Positions 24,803-33,483 of a DNA stretch of 33,803 nt are shown here, in pieces. The translations under genes were made by a program, and so were the position numbers. Positions within the stretch are counted from its first letter, which is position 1. Each line of letters begins with the position of its first letter. Under the pieces are notes generated by a model. It made no database searches, was not told the origin of the DNA, and was given only the letters and a program-made list of their open reading frames with translations. This stretch comes from Propionibacteriaceae bacterium (GTDB lineage: Bacteria > Actinomycetota > Actinomycetes > Propionibacteriales > Propionibacteriaceae), in assembly GCA_031261485.1 (NCBI GenBank), contig JAISJO010000007.1, positions 1 through 33,803 on the forward strand, in the 5' to 3' direction.

Positions 24803-26488
24803 ATGACCGAATTGTTGCGCCAGGTGGCCGCATGGATCGATGCGGACCCCGACGAGGCCAGCCGAGACGAACTGACGGTGCTTCTCGCTCAAGCCCAAGA
24901 CGATGAGGAGGCAGCCGAAGAGTTGGCCGACCGGTTCGCAGGGACCCTGCAATTCGGAACGGCTGGTTTACGTGGCGCGATGGCCGCTGGTCCCAATCGG
25001 ATGAATCGTGCGGTGGTCATGGCCGCAGCCAAGGGGCTCATCGACTACCTCAACTCCCGCGTCGAGCGCCCTCGCGTTGTCATCGGCAACGACGCTCGCC
25101 ATCATTCGCGCGAGTTCGCCCTCGACACAGCGGCGATTGTGACCGCTGCCGGGGGAGAGGCTTTGCTCTTGCCTGACCAAGTGCCCACGCCGGTCTTGGC
25201 CTACTCGGTGCGGCATCTGCATGCGGACGCCGGGGTCATGGTCACCGCTTCGCACAATCCTGCCGCTGACAACGGGTACAAGGTCTATCTCGGCGGGCGT
25301 ATGGTCACGGACCCTGAGGCTGGTTGCCAGATCGTCCCGCCCTATGATGGCGAGATCGCCGCCTGTATCGCAGCCGTCCCGCCTGCCAACCAGATCGCAC
25401 AAGCAGAAGGATGGACCGACCTGGGGCCCGATGTTGTGGAGTCGTACATCGGCGCGATTTGTGCGCCAGCGGGCGCCGTTCCCACTGGACCTCTTCCGCC
25501 TATACGCATTGTCCATACTGCCATGCACGGCGTCGGCTCAGCCATCGCGCTGGAGGCCTTGTCACGGGCAGGTTTCTCCACAGTCGTGCCCGTCATCGCC
25601 CAGCAAAATCCCAATCCTGACTTCCCGACAGTGGCCTTCCCCAACCCTGAGGAGCCTGGCGCCATCGACTTGGCCCTGGCCCTGGCGGCACAACTGAGCG
25701 CAGATGTGGTCATCGCCAATGACCCCGACGCGGATCGGTGTGCCGTGGCGGTCAAGGACCCGCGCAAGGGGTGGCGGATGCTGCATGGCGACGAATTGGG
25801 TGCGCTTCTCGGAGAGGAAAATGCTCGCCGGACCCATTCTGGGGTCTTCGCCAACTCCATCGTCTCGTCGCGGCAGTTGTCCGTCATCGCGGCGCACTAC
25901 TCAGTCCAGCACGTCAACACCCTGACCGGTTTCAAGTGGATGGGGCGTGTGCCGGGCCTGACATACGCTTACGAAGAAGCCATTGGCTATTGTGTACGTC
26001 CCGACTTGGTCCATGACAAGGACGGACTCTCCTGCGCGGTGGTGGTGGCCCGGCTAGTTGCCCATCTCAAGTCCGAAGGCAAGACCCTCCTCGACCTGCT
26101 GGACGACCTAGCCAGGCGCGACGGGTTGTACCTCAGTTCCCAACTGGCCGCCCGTTTCGAGGACCTGTCCCAGATTGGTCAGACCATGGCTCGACTCCGG
26201 GAAACACCCCTTGAGTCACTGGCTGGGAGTCCTGTCACGACGCTGGCCGACCTGAGCCAGGGGTACGAGGGTTTGCCTCCCACTGACGGTATTCTGCTCC
26301 TGACTTCGGATGATGACCGAGTGGTCGTACGTCCTTCAGGCACCGAACCCAAGGTCAAGTGTTACCTAGAAGTCATCCTTCCCGTCGATCCCCAAGCAAG
26401 CTTCGACGACCTCACGGCACTACGCCGCACAGCCGAACAGCGTCTGACTTCCATCAAAGAAGACCTGAACGCCGCCCTGTTCTCCTGA
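24803..26488 (+). CDS. Phosphopentomutase/phosphoglucomutase of the alpha-D-phosphohexomutase family
   Basis: A 561-residue mutase moving phosphate between C1 and C5 (pentose) or C6 (hexose). The phosphoserine loop is VTASHNPAADNGYKVY, the metal loop NDPDADRCAVAV, the sugar loop LHGDELGALLG (in place of the more usual GEE-type motif), and the phosphate-binding loop VVRPSGTEPKVKCY. This arrangement matches PGM2-like enzymes that act as phosphopentomutases. Because it lies next to deoA and deoC, I infer that it converts (deoxy)ribose-1-phosphate to the 5-phosphate. The ATG at 24803 follows GAAGGA. It is separated by 61 bp from the YgjV-like gene and converges on deoD. Confidence 0.9.
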   Translation: MTELLRQVAAWIDADPDEASRDELTVLLAQAQDDEEAAEELADRFAGTLQFGTAGLRGAMAAGPNRMNRAVVMAAAKGLIDYLNSRVERPRVVIGNDARHHSREFALDTAAIVTAAGGEALLLPDQVPTPVLAYSVRHLHADAGVMVTASHNPAADNGYKVYLGGRMVTDPEAGCQIVPPYDGEIAACIAAVPPANQIAQAEGWTDLGPDVVESYIGAICAPAGAVPTGPLPPIRIVHTAMHGVGSAIALEALSRAGFSTVVPVIAQQNPNPDFPTVAFPNPEEPGAIDLALALAAQLSADVVIANDPDADRCAVAVKDPRKGWRMLHGDELGALLGEENARRTHSGVFANSIVSSRQLSVIAAHYSVQHVNTLTGFKWMGRVPGLTYAYEEAIGYCVRPDLVHDKDGLSCAVVVARLVAHLKSEGKTLLDLLDDLARRDGLYLSSQLAARFEDLSQIGQTMARLRETPLESLAGSPVTTLADLSQGYEGLPPTDGILLLTSDDDRVVVRPSGTEPKVKCYLEVILPVDPQASFDDLTALRRTAEQRLTSIKEDLNAALFS

Positions 26489-26584
26489 CAAACGGACTTC
26501 TGTTTCAAACACGTGCCTTACCATGGCATCTTGACGACCGTTCTTGATGCAGAAGCCGAATCTACCGGTGGTCTCCGGCGTCTC

Positions 26585-27310
26585 TCAGACGTACGCGGCG
26601 GCGACGGCCAACTTCAGCGCACCTTGGAAGCGGGTCTCGCGCTCCTCGGCAGTCATGTCGCCACCCTTCTTGGTGAGGTGGTCGGAGACGGTGAAGACGG
26701 CCAGGGCGCGCTTACCGAAGTTGGCAGCGATTCCGTAAAGGGATGCGGCTTCCATTTCGACGCCCAGGACGTTGTGGGTGATCATGGCGTCCAACTGGCC
26801 GGGGATAGAGAAATAGAAGTGGTCTGAGGAGATGATGGCCCCGGCGAAGACGGCCTGGCCCGGTTCAGCAGCGGTGTACGCGGCAGCAGCCATGACGAGG
26901 TCAGCGGTCGCGGAGAAGTGTGTGCCGGGGATGCGCAATTCGTTCATGGAGCTGGTGGTGTGCGCGCCCACGCCGATGACGACGTCGCCGACATTCACGT
27001 CTGCGGAGATACCGCCGCACGTACCCACGCGGATGATGCGCTCGACGCCGAAGAATTGGTACAACTCACTCGCGTAAATCCCCATGGAGGGCATGCCCAT
27101 CCCGGAGGCCATGATAGACAGTGGTTTGCCGTGGTGCTCGCCCTCGCCGTTGTACGTCCCGGTGAATCCCAGGATGCCGCGCACACTGGTGACCTGACGT
27201 GCGCCGTCGAGGATGAGGCCGGCCATGCGTTCGGCGCGCTTGGGGTCGCCGGGCATGAGGACGGCAGAAGCGAAGTCGCCGGGTTCGGCGGCGATATGGG
27301 GTGTGGACAT
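26585..27310 (-). CDS. deoD: Purine nucleoside phosphorylase, DeoD type
   Basis: A 241-residue hexameric-type phosphorylase that splits purine (deoxy)nucleosides to base and sugar-1-phosphate. Motifs in order are LMPGDPKRAERMA, GSGMGMPS-like ASGMGMPSMGIYASEL, RVGTCGGIS, VEMEAASLYGIA for ribose binding, and the catalytic Asp in TVSDHLTKKGG. The start is set by AGAGAGGA five bases upstream. It completes the nucleoside pathway from the opposite strand, converging on the mutase gene. Upstream on its own strand is apbE, 79 bp away, so readthrough from the iron operon is possible, but its function belongs with the nucleoside genes. Confidence 0.95.
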   Translation of the reverse strand: MSTPHIAAEPGDFASAVLMPGDPKRAERMAGLILDGARQVTSVRGILGFTGTYNGEGEHHGKPLSIMASGMGMPSMGIYASELYQFFGVERIIRVGTCGGISADVNVGDVVIGVGAHTTSSMNELRIPGTHFSATADLVMAAAAYTAAEPGQAVFAGAIISSDHFYFSIPGQLDAMITHNVLGVEMEAASLYGIAANFGKRALAVFTVSDHLTKKGGDMTAEERETRFQGALKLAVAAAYV

Positions 27311-27389
27311 GTGTATCCTCTCTGAGCGGGCGTACTGAGGTACTGCAATACGGAGACAAGCCTACGCGATGACGGTGGCCACGTCCTTC

Positions 27390-28253
27390 CTACAAGGGCC
27401 TAAACCAGTGCGGTGAAGAGATTACCTGGTCGGAGGTGATGACCGCTGCCTTTGACTCTGGGCAGTGTTCAGTCAGTCGGGGGAGTCCAGCGCTGCCTAG
27501 GACAATGAGCGCAGTTGACCAGTATTCAGCCACACCTCCATGGGGAGCAGATACCGCAGCGCACGAGATATTGGAGGCCTTGCGATCAGCGGTGAACGGA
27601 GAGATGATGTGGGACCCGCGTTCATCGTGGCCAGAGACCGACAGAGAATACCCTTCGGACAAGGGTAAATACCCAATGGCCGCATCTCGGTCACGACCGG
27701 GCGCACGCAGTGCCACTCTCCACTCGCCTGACTCGCTGTGCCCGAAACAGGTCAGTGACGAGGACCCGAAGTTGACCAGTGCGCCAGACGCTCCTCGCCG
27801 CTGCGCCAGGTCGCACAACTTCTCAGCGACAATTCCCTTGGCGATTCCGCCGAGGTCCAGTGTGTGCCCTCGGGCCAGTCGCCACGAGCGAGCCGTCCGG
27901 CGCTCAAGCGGATAGGGGGACTCCGGCTGGGGCCGCCCGACGCTTTCTTCGGACGGAACGCGACCGAGAGTGTACAAATCAGCCGGGTTAGCACACACAT
28001 CAAACGCCCCACCAGTGACATCATGCGCTTCTAAAGACAAGGTCAGCACCTCATCGGTTGTCGGCGACACGTGTACCCAATCTCCACCCGCCTCCTGCAA
28101 CCTGGCCACATCCGAATCCGCGAGAAAGCGACTCAACCTCGACTCCCACTCAGCGACGAGCGGACGGCATTCCGCCTCGGCGTCCCAGTGTGGTGCGCCG
28201 ACGATCTTCAGTTCGAGCACAGTGCCCATCGCTGGCCAACTCGTTACTTTCAT
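27390..28253 (-). CDS. apbE: FMN transferase ApbE, without export signal
   Basis: A 287-residue ApbE-family enzyme (PF02424), which transfers FMN from FAD onto a Thr or Ser of target proteins with Mg2+. It shows the N-terminal AMGTVLELK, the core DLGGIAKGIVAEKL (133-146) and a C-terminal AEYWSTALIVLG (242-253). Some usual active-site positions differ: NFGSS stands where GGN or GGD is common, and Glu243 replaces the Asp of the ADA.ST metal motif. It starts directly with the catalytic domain. A stop codon four codons upstream in frame rules out a longer signal-bearing form. GAGGT precedes the ATG and overlaps the stop of the FMN-binding gene nine bases away, so the two are coupled and probably enzyme and substrate. 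Confidence 0.9.
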   Translation of the reverse strand: MKVTSWPAMGTVLELKIVGAPHWDAEAECRPLVAEWESRLSRFLADSDVARLQEAGGDWVHVSPTTDEVLTLSLEAHDVTGGAFDVCANPADLYTLGRVPSEESVGRPQPESPYPLERRTARSWRLARGHTLDLGGIAKGIVAEKLCDLAQRRGASGALVNFGSSSLTCFGHSESGEWRVALRAPGRDRDAAIGYLPLSEGYSLSVSGHDERGSHIISPFTADRKASNISCAAVSAPHGGVAEYWSTALIVLGSAGLPRLTEHCPESKAAVITSDQVISSPHWFRPL

Positions 28254-28262
28254 CGCACGACC

Positions 28263-28739
28263 TCAGGACAGTCCTGCCTGCGCTTGTTCGAGCGCGGCGA
28301 TGGCCGCCTCAAGAAACTGCTCGTACGCCCAGGTCGCCCCGGCGATGACGTCGACCTCTGTCGGGTTGCCGACTTCGAGAAGTTCTAAGGCGTACGTGTC
28401 GAAGGCCGCGACAGCAAACTGGGCTTTAGCATAGTATTCCTGGTTGAAAACATTGCCGCTCGAGTCTGTGCCGTAGCTTTCATCTTTGACAGACCCATCT
28501 GCGTTGACTCCGTGGAACTGCACTGCCGCGATTCTTCCGCCCGCAACGGTGATGGAGATGACTCCTTTTCCTCCTTGTTCGTCTGGACTGCTTTCAGCGC
28601 TGTAGCCCCCGTCGAAAAGCGGCTTCGACGCATCAAAGTGTGCGGCCACGTCTTCGGCGCAACCGCCCAAGAGTGCCGCCAAGCCGAGGGCCGCCATTGC
28701 GTGGCCCCTCCTGTTCGCCTTTCGTCTTTGCTGCTTCAT
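28263..28739 (-). CDS. FMN-binding-domain lipoprotein (predicted flavinylated electron carrier)
   Basis: A 158-residue lipoprotein. The signal region has two Arg-Arg pairs (residues 5-6 and 10-11), a hydrophobic core and a lipobox LLGGC with Cys27. The rest is one FMN_bind domain (PF04205): GGYSAESSPDEQGGKG, VAGGRIAAVQFHG, and the flavinylation site DVIAGAT with acceptor Thr136. The common form is D..(S/T)GAT, so the Ala before GAT is a variant. I infer that ApbE, encoded nine bases downstream, attaches FMN to Thr136, and that the protein then carries electrons on the outer face of the membrane for the iron transporter encoded just upstream. The ATG at 28739 is preceded by AAAGGGA. Confidence 0.85.
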   Translation of the reverse strand: MKQQRRKANRRGHAMAALGLAALLGGCAEDVAAHFDASKPLFDGGYSAESSPDEQGGKGVISITVAGGRIAAVQFHGVNADGSVKDESYGTDSSGNVFNQEYYAKAQFAVAAFDTYALELLEVGNPTEVDVIAGATWAYEQFLEAAIAALEQAQAGLS

Positions 28740-28777
28740 CAGTATTCCCTTTCGCTCACTCGCACACGTCCACAAAC

Positions 28778-29488
28778 TCATCGAAGACTCAGGTCACGGA
28801 CCAATGCCCCATGGTCAAGCACAACTTCGCGCTCCCCCTGGGCGGCCACGACCGGGTCATGCGTCACGACAATCAGAGTCGTCCCCTGTGCGTGCAGTTG
28901 GGAGAACAAGTCCAAGACTGCCGCCGCATTCGCTGCATCCAGATTGCCCGTCGGTTCATCGGCAAGGATCAGCGGTGGTTGGTTGATCAAGGCACGGGCA
29001 ATGGCGACGCGCTGTTGTTCTCCACCGGAAAGCTGGCTGGGTCGGTGGGTGGCTCGACTCGCCAAGCCGACCCTTCCCAGGGCTTCGAGCGCTTCGGATT
29101 CGTCTGGAATCGAGTGGTAATACTGTGCCAGCATCACATTCTCCAGCGCGCTGAGATGCCCAATCAAGTGGAATTTCTGGAAAACCAGACCGATCTGTTC
29201 CCGGCGCACTCTGGTCAACTCGTTTTCGTTCATGGTGGCAAGGTTCAGCCCAGAGATTTCCACCACGCCAGACGTGGGGCGGTCCATACAGCCGATGAGA
29301 TTCATGCAGGTTGTCTTGCCTGAACCGGACGGCCCGACAATCGACACCCACTGGCCAGATTTCACGTCCAGGTCGAGTGCGTCGAGCGCCTTCAGATCCC
29401 CATACGCCTTGGTCACCTTGTCCAAGTGCACCGCAAGAGCTTGTCCCTTACTGTCTCTGTCAATTGTCACATTGTTCATATCGTTCAT
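28778..29488 (-). CDS. MacB/LolD-type ABC ATPase of the FtsX-like transporter
   Basis: A 236-residue ATPase with Walker A GPSGSGKTT, Q-loop VFQKFHLIGHL, signature LSGGEQQRVAIARAL, Walker B LILADEPTGNLD and the switch His in VVTHD. All catalytic residues are intact. It should power the two FtsX-like permeases encoded immediately upstream. An ATG at 29494 overlaps the permease stop as ATGA but lies only one base after GGGAGGA. The ATG at 29488 has better spacing, so I use it. The gene ends 38 bp before the FMN-binding lipoprotein. In P19-type iron loci of Campylobacter an equivalent ATPase gene follows two permease genes in the same order. Confidence 0.92.
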   Translation of the reverse strand: MNDMNNVTIDRDSKGQALAVHLDKVTKAYGDLKALDALDLDVKSGQWVSIVGPSGSGKTTCMNLIGCMDRPTSGVVEISGLNLATMNENELTRVRREQIGLVFQKFHLIGHLSALENVMLAQYYHSIPDESEALEALGRVGLASRATHRPSQLSGGEQQRVAIARALINQPPLILADEPTGNLDAANAAAVLDLFSQLHAQGTTLIVVTHDPVVAAQGEREVVLDHGALVRDLSLR

Positions 29489-29490
29489 CT

Positions 29491-30627
29491 TCATTCCTCC
29501 CGCAAGACTAGGGCTGGATCAATGGCTGCTGCACGGCTGACGGGATGACGGCTTGCCCCCCACGCCAGCACCATGGCAGCGACCACGCACACGAGGCCAA
29601 ACCATCCGTTGAACCGTGCGCTTTGAGTAAATACCTGTTGACTGACCAGGTTAGCCAGGGCAAAACCTAGGACGACCCCCAACGTTCCGCCCAGAACCCC
29701 GAGCACAACGGCTTCCAGGATGAACTCCCGCTGGATCGCCTTGTTGCTCGCCCCCAACGCCATCCGCAAAGCGATTTCGACTCGGCGTTCGGTGACCACG
29801 GCCATCATCGTGGTCGAGATTCCGATGACGGTCAGTGTCAGCACAATCACCGACACGAGTACTAACAATGAACGCAGCATGGCTAATACCTGCGCTTCAG
29901 AGCTGGCCATACGCTGCACAGGGGAGGCGACGACCCCAGGTACATTCGCGTTGATGTGGTCGGCAAGCGCCGACAACTGGTCGCCTCCCAGGGCTATCGA
30001 GTACTCCGCCACATCGAACACGTCGCTGCGCCCGGTCAGGCTCGCCAAGTCCGCCTCATTGAGAACCACCAGCGCGTCCTCGTTGCCGCCAGCGGCGAAA
30101 ATACCGCTGACTGTGACAGGGAGTTGATGATCAAGGTCAGCCCCTTCGAGAATTATTCGCTGACCCACCCGTAGCCCAATCCAGTCTGCGACATCGCGGC
30201 CAACCAAGGCTTCACCAAGCCGACTAGGCCATTCCCCATCCATATCCCAGAACCCCTTGATCGTCGTCGCCGAGGAAATATCGGTGCCGACAGCCAAGTA
30301 GGGCTGTGAGTTGATCCGGATGGTCTCGTAGCGGAACGCGGCCTGGGCGACGAGAGCATCGGCGGGAATCAGCGCCTGGGTCTCTTGGAGCAAGGCGGAA
30401 TCCAACTCGGATTCGGGGCTGACCAGCAAGTTCGCGCCCAGACCGCGCAACTCTTGTTCGAGTTGACTGGGGACGTCAAGAGCCAGTGTGGCAAGGCAAA
30501 ACATCGTGCTCGCCCCGATTGCGACAGCCAGCAACTCAACCAGCACACGTGAACGCCGACGGACCAGAGACGCCCTCAAGAGGCGAAAGCGCATCTTGTT
30601 ACTTGCCCGATGGGTGCTGCGATTCAT
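29491..30627 (-). CDS. FtsX-like ABC permease 2
   Basis: A 378-residue permease with an N-terminal membrane helix (about residues 25-48), an extracytoplasmic MacB-type domain of about 200 residues and three C-terminal helices (FtsX domain, PF02687). Conserved features are VVTERRVEIALRMALGAS and the final AAAIDPALVLR, a motif common at FtsX C-termini. The ATG at 30627 lies eight bases from the stop of permease 1. A GTG at 30636 overlapping that stop as GTGA is a second possibility. A longer open frame continuing upstream lies inside the neighbouring gene and is not real. It pairs with permease 1 and the ATPase at 28778. Confidence 0.9.
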   Translation of the reverse strand: MNRSTHRASNKMRFRLLRASLVRRRSRVLVELLAVAIGASTMFCLATLALDVPSQLEQELRGLGANLLVSPESELDSALLQETQALIPADALVAQAAFRYETIRINSQPYLAVGTDISSATTIKGFWDMDGEWPSRLGEALVGRDVADWIGLRVGQRIILEGADLDHQLPVTVSGIFAAGGNEDALVVLNEADLASLTGRSDVFDVAEYSIALGGDQLSALADHINANVPGVVASPVQRMASSEAQVLAMLRSLLVLVSVIVLTLTVIGISTTMMAVVTERRVEIALRMALGASNKAIQREFILEAVVLGVLGGTLGVVLGFALANLVSQQVFTQSARFNGWFGLVCVVAAMVLAWGASRHPVSRAAAIDPALVLREE

Positions 30628-30632
30628 CTGCC

Positions 30633-31916
30633 TCACCGCCCGTGCAAGACATCTGCGGGTCGAAGTCGCAGAAGCTGGGAGACCGCTGGCAACGACCCTG
30701 CCAGCACGACTAGGACCACCAATACCGCAGTCAACCCCGCAACCGAAGCCCGAATCGAGATCCACGAACCGAAGACCACGTGCCCGATGACTTGTGACGC
30801 CGCGATGCCGAGTCCGTACCCCAGCGCACCGCCGAGTACTCCGACAACGCACATTTCGCTCAGTATCAGTCGCACGACAGCGCCATTGGTGGCACCGATT
30901 GCCTTCAGCAATCCGATTTCGGCGGAGCGTTCCAGGACGGAGGCAGTCACCAGATTGGCGATGCACAGCGCGGACGAGAGCAGTGCCAACGCGGTGACCA
31001 ATACCATCAACGACTGGGTCTTGGTGAGGATGACCCCCTGTGTTTCCGTCACCAATCTCACCGGCTTGGCGACCGCACCGTCGATGACCTCTTCAATCTG
31101 ATAAGCGATTGCCGAGGCGTACGCAGTGCAGTACCAGGTCTCCCAATCAGATACCGAAAGGCTGCCTGGGTTGCGGGCGGCCCGCCGGGCAAGATCATTG
31201 TCAGGAGTGGTCAGCGCCGATACCTCGATCCAGTCGACCTCTCCTTGCCGATCACTCAGTCGTTGGACCAGGGCCAGCGGAGCAATAATCTGCTCGTCTT
31301 CCTCCCCGCCAGAGTGGATGATTCCAGCAACCTGGAGTCGGGCCGATGAGCCATCAACACCCTTTACCTCGACGAAATCACCCAACCCCAAGCCAAGTCT
31401 CTCGGCTGCTGAGACGCCAACAAGGGCCATGTCTTCTTCTGCGTCAGCGATCCAACCGCCATCGATAGTCCACCACGCGCGCAAGCCGATCAGTCCGGCC
31501 ACACTCATTTCGCCCGTGGGAAGTGACAACTCTTTGGCAAACCATGTCCCTACAAGGGTAATTGGCTCGCCATTCGCCTCGACCTCAACCGAAAGGTATG
31601 GGCTGAACTCCACAACATTGAAGGCCCAGAAGATGGTCTTGATATTGGCGACCTGAGCCTCGGACAACGGCTGGCCGGCCTCAATTCCCTCCATGTCGTA
31701 GAACTGGTCGAGAACCGCCGCTGACTTGGGGCGGACCACGATATTCGCTCCGTAGGTGCTGAGCTCGCGGCTGACTTTGTCCCCGATGTCGAACATGACT
31801 GCCAACATCGAGGTGGCAACGCACGCTCCTAGTGCTGTGGTCAAGGCGATGAGCACTTTCCCGGCCTTGCTAAAGCTCAAGGATCGGAAGAGCAAACGCA
31901 CAAACATCGTGACCAC
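30633..31916 (-). CDS. FtsX-like ABC permease 1
   Basis: A 427-residue permease of the same architecture: an N-terminal helix (about 18-42), a periplasm-like MacB domain with STYGANIVVRPKS and GIIHSGGEEDEQI, and an FtsX domain with three helices and the VLERSAEIGLLKAIGAT loop. It ends in LRLRPADVLHGR. The start is the GTG at 31916, six bases after AGGAG. An ATG nine bases further in has poorer spacing. A 148-bp gap with a 69-bp palindromic element separates it from the DUF2318 gene. Together with permease 2 it resembles the Cj1661/Cj1662 pair of Campylobacter iron loci, though the transported species is not proven there either. Confidence 0.9.
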   Translation of the reverse strand: MVTMFVRLLFRSLSFSKAGKVLIALTTALGACVATSMLAVMFDIGDKVSRELSTYGANIVVRPKSAAVLDQFYDMEGIEAGQPLSEAQVANIKTIFWAFNVVEFSPYLSVEVEANGEPITLVGTWFAKELSLPTGEMSVAGLIGLRAWWTIDGGWIADAEEDMALVGVSAAERLGLGLGDFVEVKGVDGSSARLQVAGIIHSGGEEDEQIIAPLALVQRLSDRQGEVDWIEVSALTTPDNDLARRAARNPGSLSVSDWETWYCTAYASAIAYQIEEVIDGAVAKPVRLVTETQGVILTKTQSLMVLVTALALLSSALCIANLVTASVLERSAEIGLLKAIGATNGAVVRLILSEMCVVGVLGGALGYGLGIAASQVIGHVVFGSWISIRASVAGLTAVLVVLVVLAGSLPAVSQLLRLRPADVLHGR

Positions 31917-31961
31917 TGACTACTCCTGCCCAGCGAACGGCTGACAATTGAACAAACTTCC

Positions 31962-32030
31962 TGTCATCCTGCGCGAAGTCGCAGGATCTAGGCTTGTCAG
32001 ATGGATTCTGCGACTTCGCGCAGAATGACG
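31962..32030. repeat. 69-bp palindromic element, intergenic copy
   Basis: A long imperfect palindrome whose arms begin GTCATCCTGCGCG and end CGCGCAGAATGAC. Each arm contains its own dyad of the CTGCG...CGCAG type, so cruciform or nested hairpins are possible. It matches 33064-33132 at 61 of 69 positions without gaps, in the same orientation. It lies between the DUF2318 and permease 1 genes of one operon, where its RNA form would fold into a strong stem-loop and may adjust downstream expression. Confidence 0.85.
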
Positions 32031-32064
32031 ATTGGCATAAGTCAGCGTGTTCATGACCCAAATC

Positions 32065-33468
32065 TCACGCGAAAACGCCGGACGCGGCTTCGAGATCGTC
32101 GAGGTCGACGCTCAGTTGGCCGTCGCTGATCTGGTGGTCGAGAGGTATGGGGTTGCATCCTCCCCGGAAGCCGATAGTGGCAATGTTCATGATGACATCA
32201 CACAGCCGACAGATGATGTTGCCATCGCGTTCGTAATAGCCGGTGGAGCCGCAGATTTCGCAGGCGTCAAGACCCACCCCATAGGAGACCCCGTTGCGCA
32301 TCACAACGATGAAACGTACTTCAACTCCGCTGGCAGTGGTGTAGGCGAACCTGTGCATATGACCATCGTTGACAGCTTCAAGCGGGATGATTGCCTGGTT
32401 GTTGCTGATGGTGAAGGGCTCAGGCTCGGACAGTTCCGGGGTGTACTCATTCAGCCACGCGCCGAGGGTGGCGGCGAGAATGATTGCTGCGATCCCTGCC
32501 AACCCCACCCAGGCGAAACGTATCTTGCGTAGGGCACGTGCCTTGGCCAACCGAGTCTGCGCGGCGTTTGCATCGGGAGAAATCGGGGGATGGGCATTGA
32601 TCTTTAGACAGACAATGACCACAGCCGTCCCCAGGGTCGTCAGCGTGAAGAGGACGACACCTTGATGATTGACCGCCCACACGAGTGCCATGAAGACATC
32701 GTGGGAGAGTGTGATGAGGCGGCGGGAGAACATCACTTGGATGATCGTCACTGCCTGCCAGAATGCATAGACCAGGGTTCCGACTGTGAGCAGGAGGAGT
32801 ACGAACCGACGCGAGAGGCTCTCGCCCGCCTTGGCAAGCGCGAACGCACTCAGGGCCAAGGTGGCTGCGCCCAGGATGAACCCCACCACGCGAAGCAGTG
32901 TCTCTGTAGAAAATGCTGGTTGCCCTGGAACCAGGAATGAGGTGAATTGGAGGAACGCTGCAGGCAGTGCGGCAAAGAGCACCAGCGCAGTCAGGGCAGA
33001 GCAGACGACTCGGGTAGGCAACTTGATGGAGTCAGGCAAGTCCTGGCCATTCACCGCTTCGACCGTCATTCTGCGCGAAGTCGCAGAATCTACCCTTGTC
33101 AGATGGATTCTGCGACGATGCGCAGAATGACGATACGCGCCAGTCAGTGGTCTCGTGGTTCCCACGAGACCCAGGACCAGCACTGCGCCCGTCACCAAAA
33201 CGATGGCACTGGCGGAGCCCAAAGAGACAAGTTCACGGTTGATTCGAGTCGTCGTTTCCCGAAGGAACGTCAGTACAAGCGCGGCAAGGACCGCGAGAGC
33301 CACTCCCGATCCGAAGAACCGCCGAGTCGTGGCCAGCTCTCCAGACTCCCGCGTTTGGCTATCCGCAGAATCTACCCCGAACTGTGCTGTTTGCCATATC
33401 CACAAGAGGGATACCAGCAGCACAGCCGGGGCAGCATTCTGTGTCACGCCCACAAATTGCCCAAGCAT
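32065..33468 (-). CDS. DUF2318 membrane protein with C-terminal cysteine motif, carrying an in-frame repeat insertion
   Basis: A 467-residue protein. Residues 1-340 contain about eight membrane helices. Residues 340-467 are an extracytoplasmic domain matching DUF2318 (PF10080, annotated as Fe-S-containing) with Cys403, Cys406, Cys420, Cys423 and Cys438 in CEICG, CRLCD and RGGCNPIPLDH. The equivalent Campylobacter gene (Cj1660) sits between p19 and the FtsX permeases, as here. A role in handling iron or electrons at the membrane is inferred. Codons 113-135 are a copy of the 69-bp palindromic element and encode an Arg/His-rich loop just after a membrane helix. The ATG at 33468 follows a distant GAGGA that overlaps the P19 stop. 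Confidence 0.85.
   Translation of the reverse strand: MLGQFVGVTQNAAPAVLLVSLLWIWQTAQFGVDSADSQTRESGELATTRRFFGSGVALAVLAALVLTFLRETTTRINRELVSLGSASAIVLVTGAVLVLGLVGTTRPLTGAYRHSAHRRRIHLTRVDSATSRRMTVEAVNGQDLPDSIKLPTRVVCSALTALVLFAALPAAFLQFTSFLVPGQPAFSTETLLRVVGFILGAATLALSAFALAKAGESLSRRFVLLLLTVGTLVYAFWQAVTIIQVMFSRRLITLSHDVFMALVWAVNHQGVVLFTLTTLGTAVVIVCLKINAHPPISPDANAAQTRLAKARALRKIRFAWVGLAGIAAIILAATLGAWLNEYTPELSEPEPFTISNNQAIIPLEAVNDGHMHRFAYTTASGVEVRFIVVMRNGVSYGVGLDACEICGSTGYYERDGNIICRLCDVIMNIATIGFRGGCNPIPLDHQISDGQLSVDLDDLEAASGVFA
33064..33132. repeat. 69-bp palindromic element, in-frame copy within DUF2318 gene
   Basis: Second copy of the element at 31962-32030. It occupies exactly codons 113-135 of the minus-strand DUF2318 gene, beginning and ending on codon boundaries, and introduces no stop. 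In one of the other two frames of that strand a TGA would arise. Its right arm carries three clustered changes relative to the first copy (GAT for TTC), which reduce the symmetry. Confidence 0.85.
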
Positions 33469-33483
33469 GAAACTAGCGAATCC

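Noticed and set aside
30651..30675. Partial likeness to the 69-bp palindromic element (CGAAGTCGCAGAA)
   Set aside because: This is codons of the conserved LRLRPADVL end of an FtsX permease. The match is short and the rest of the element is absent.
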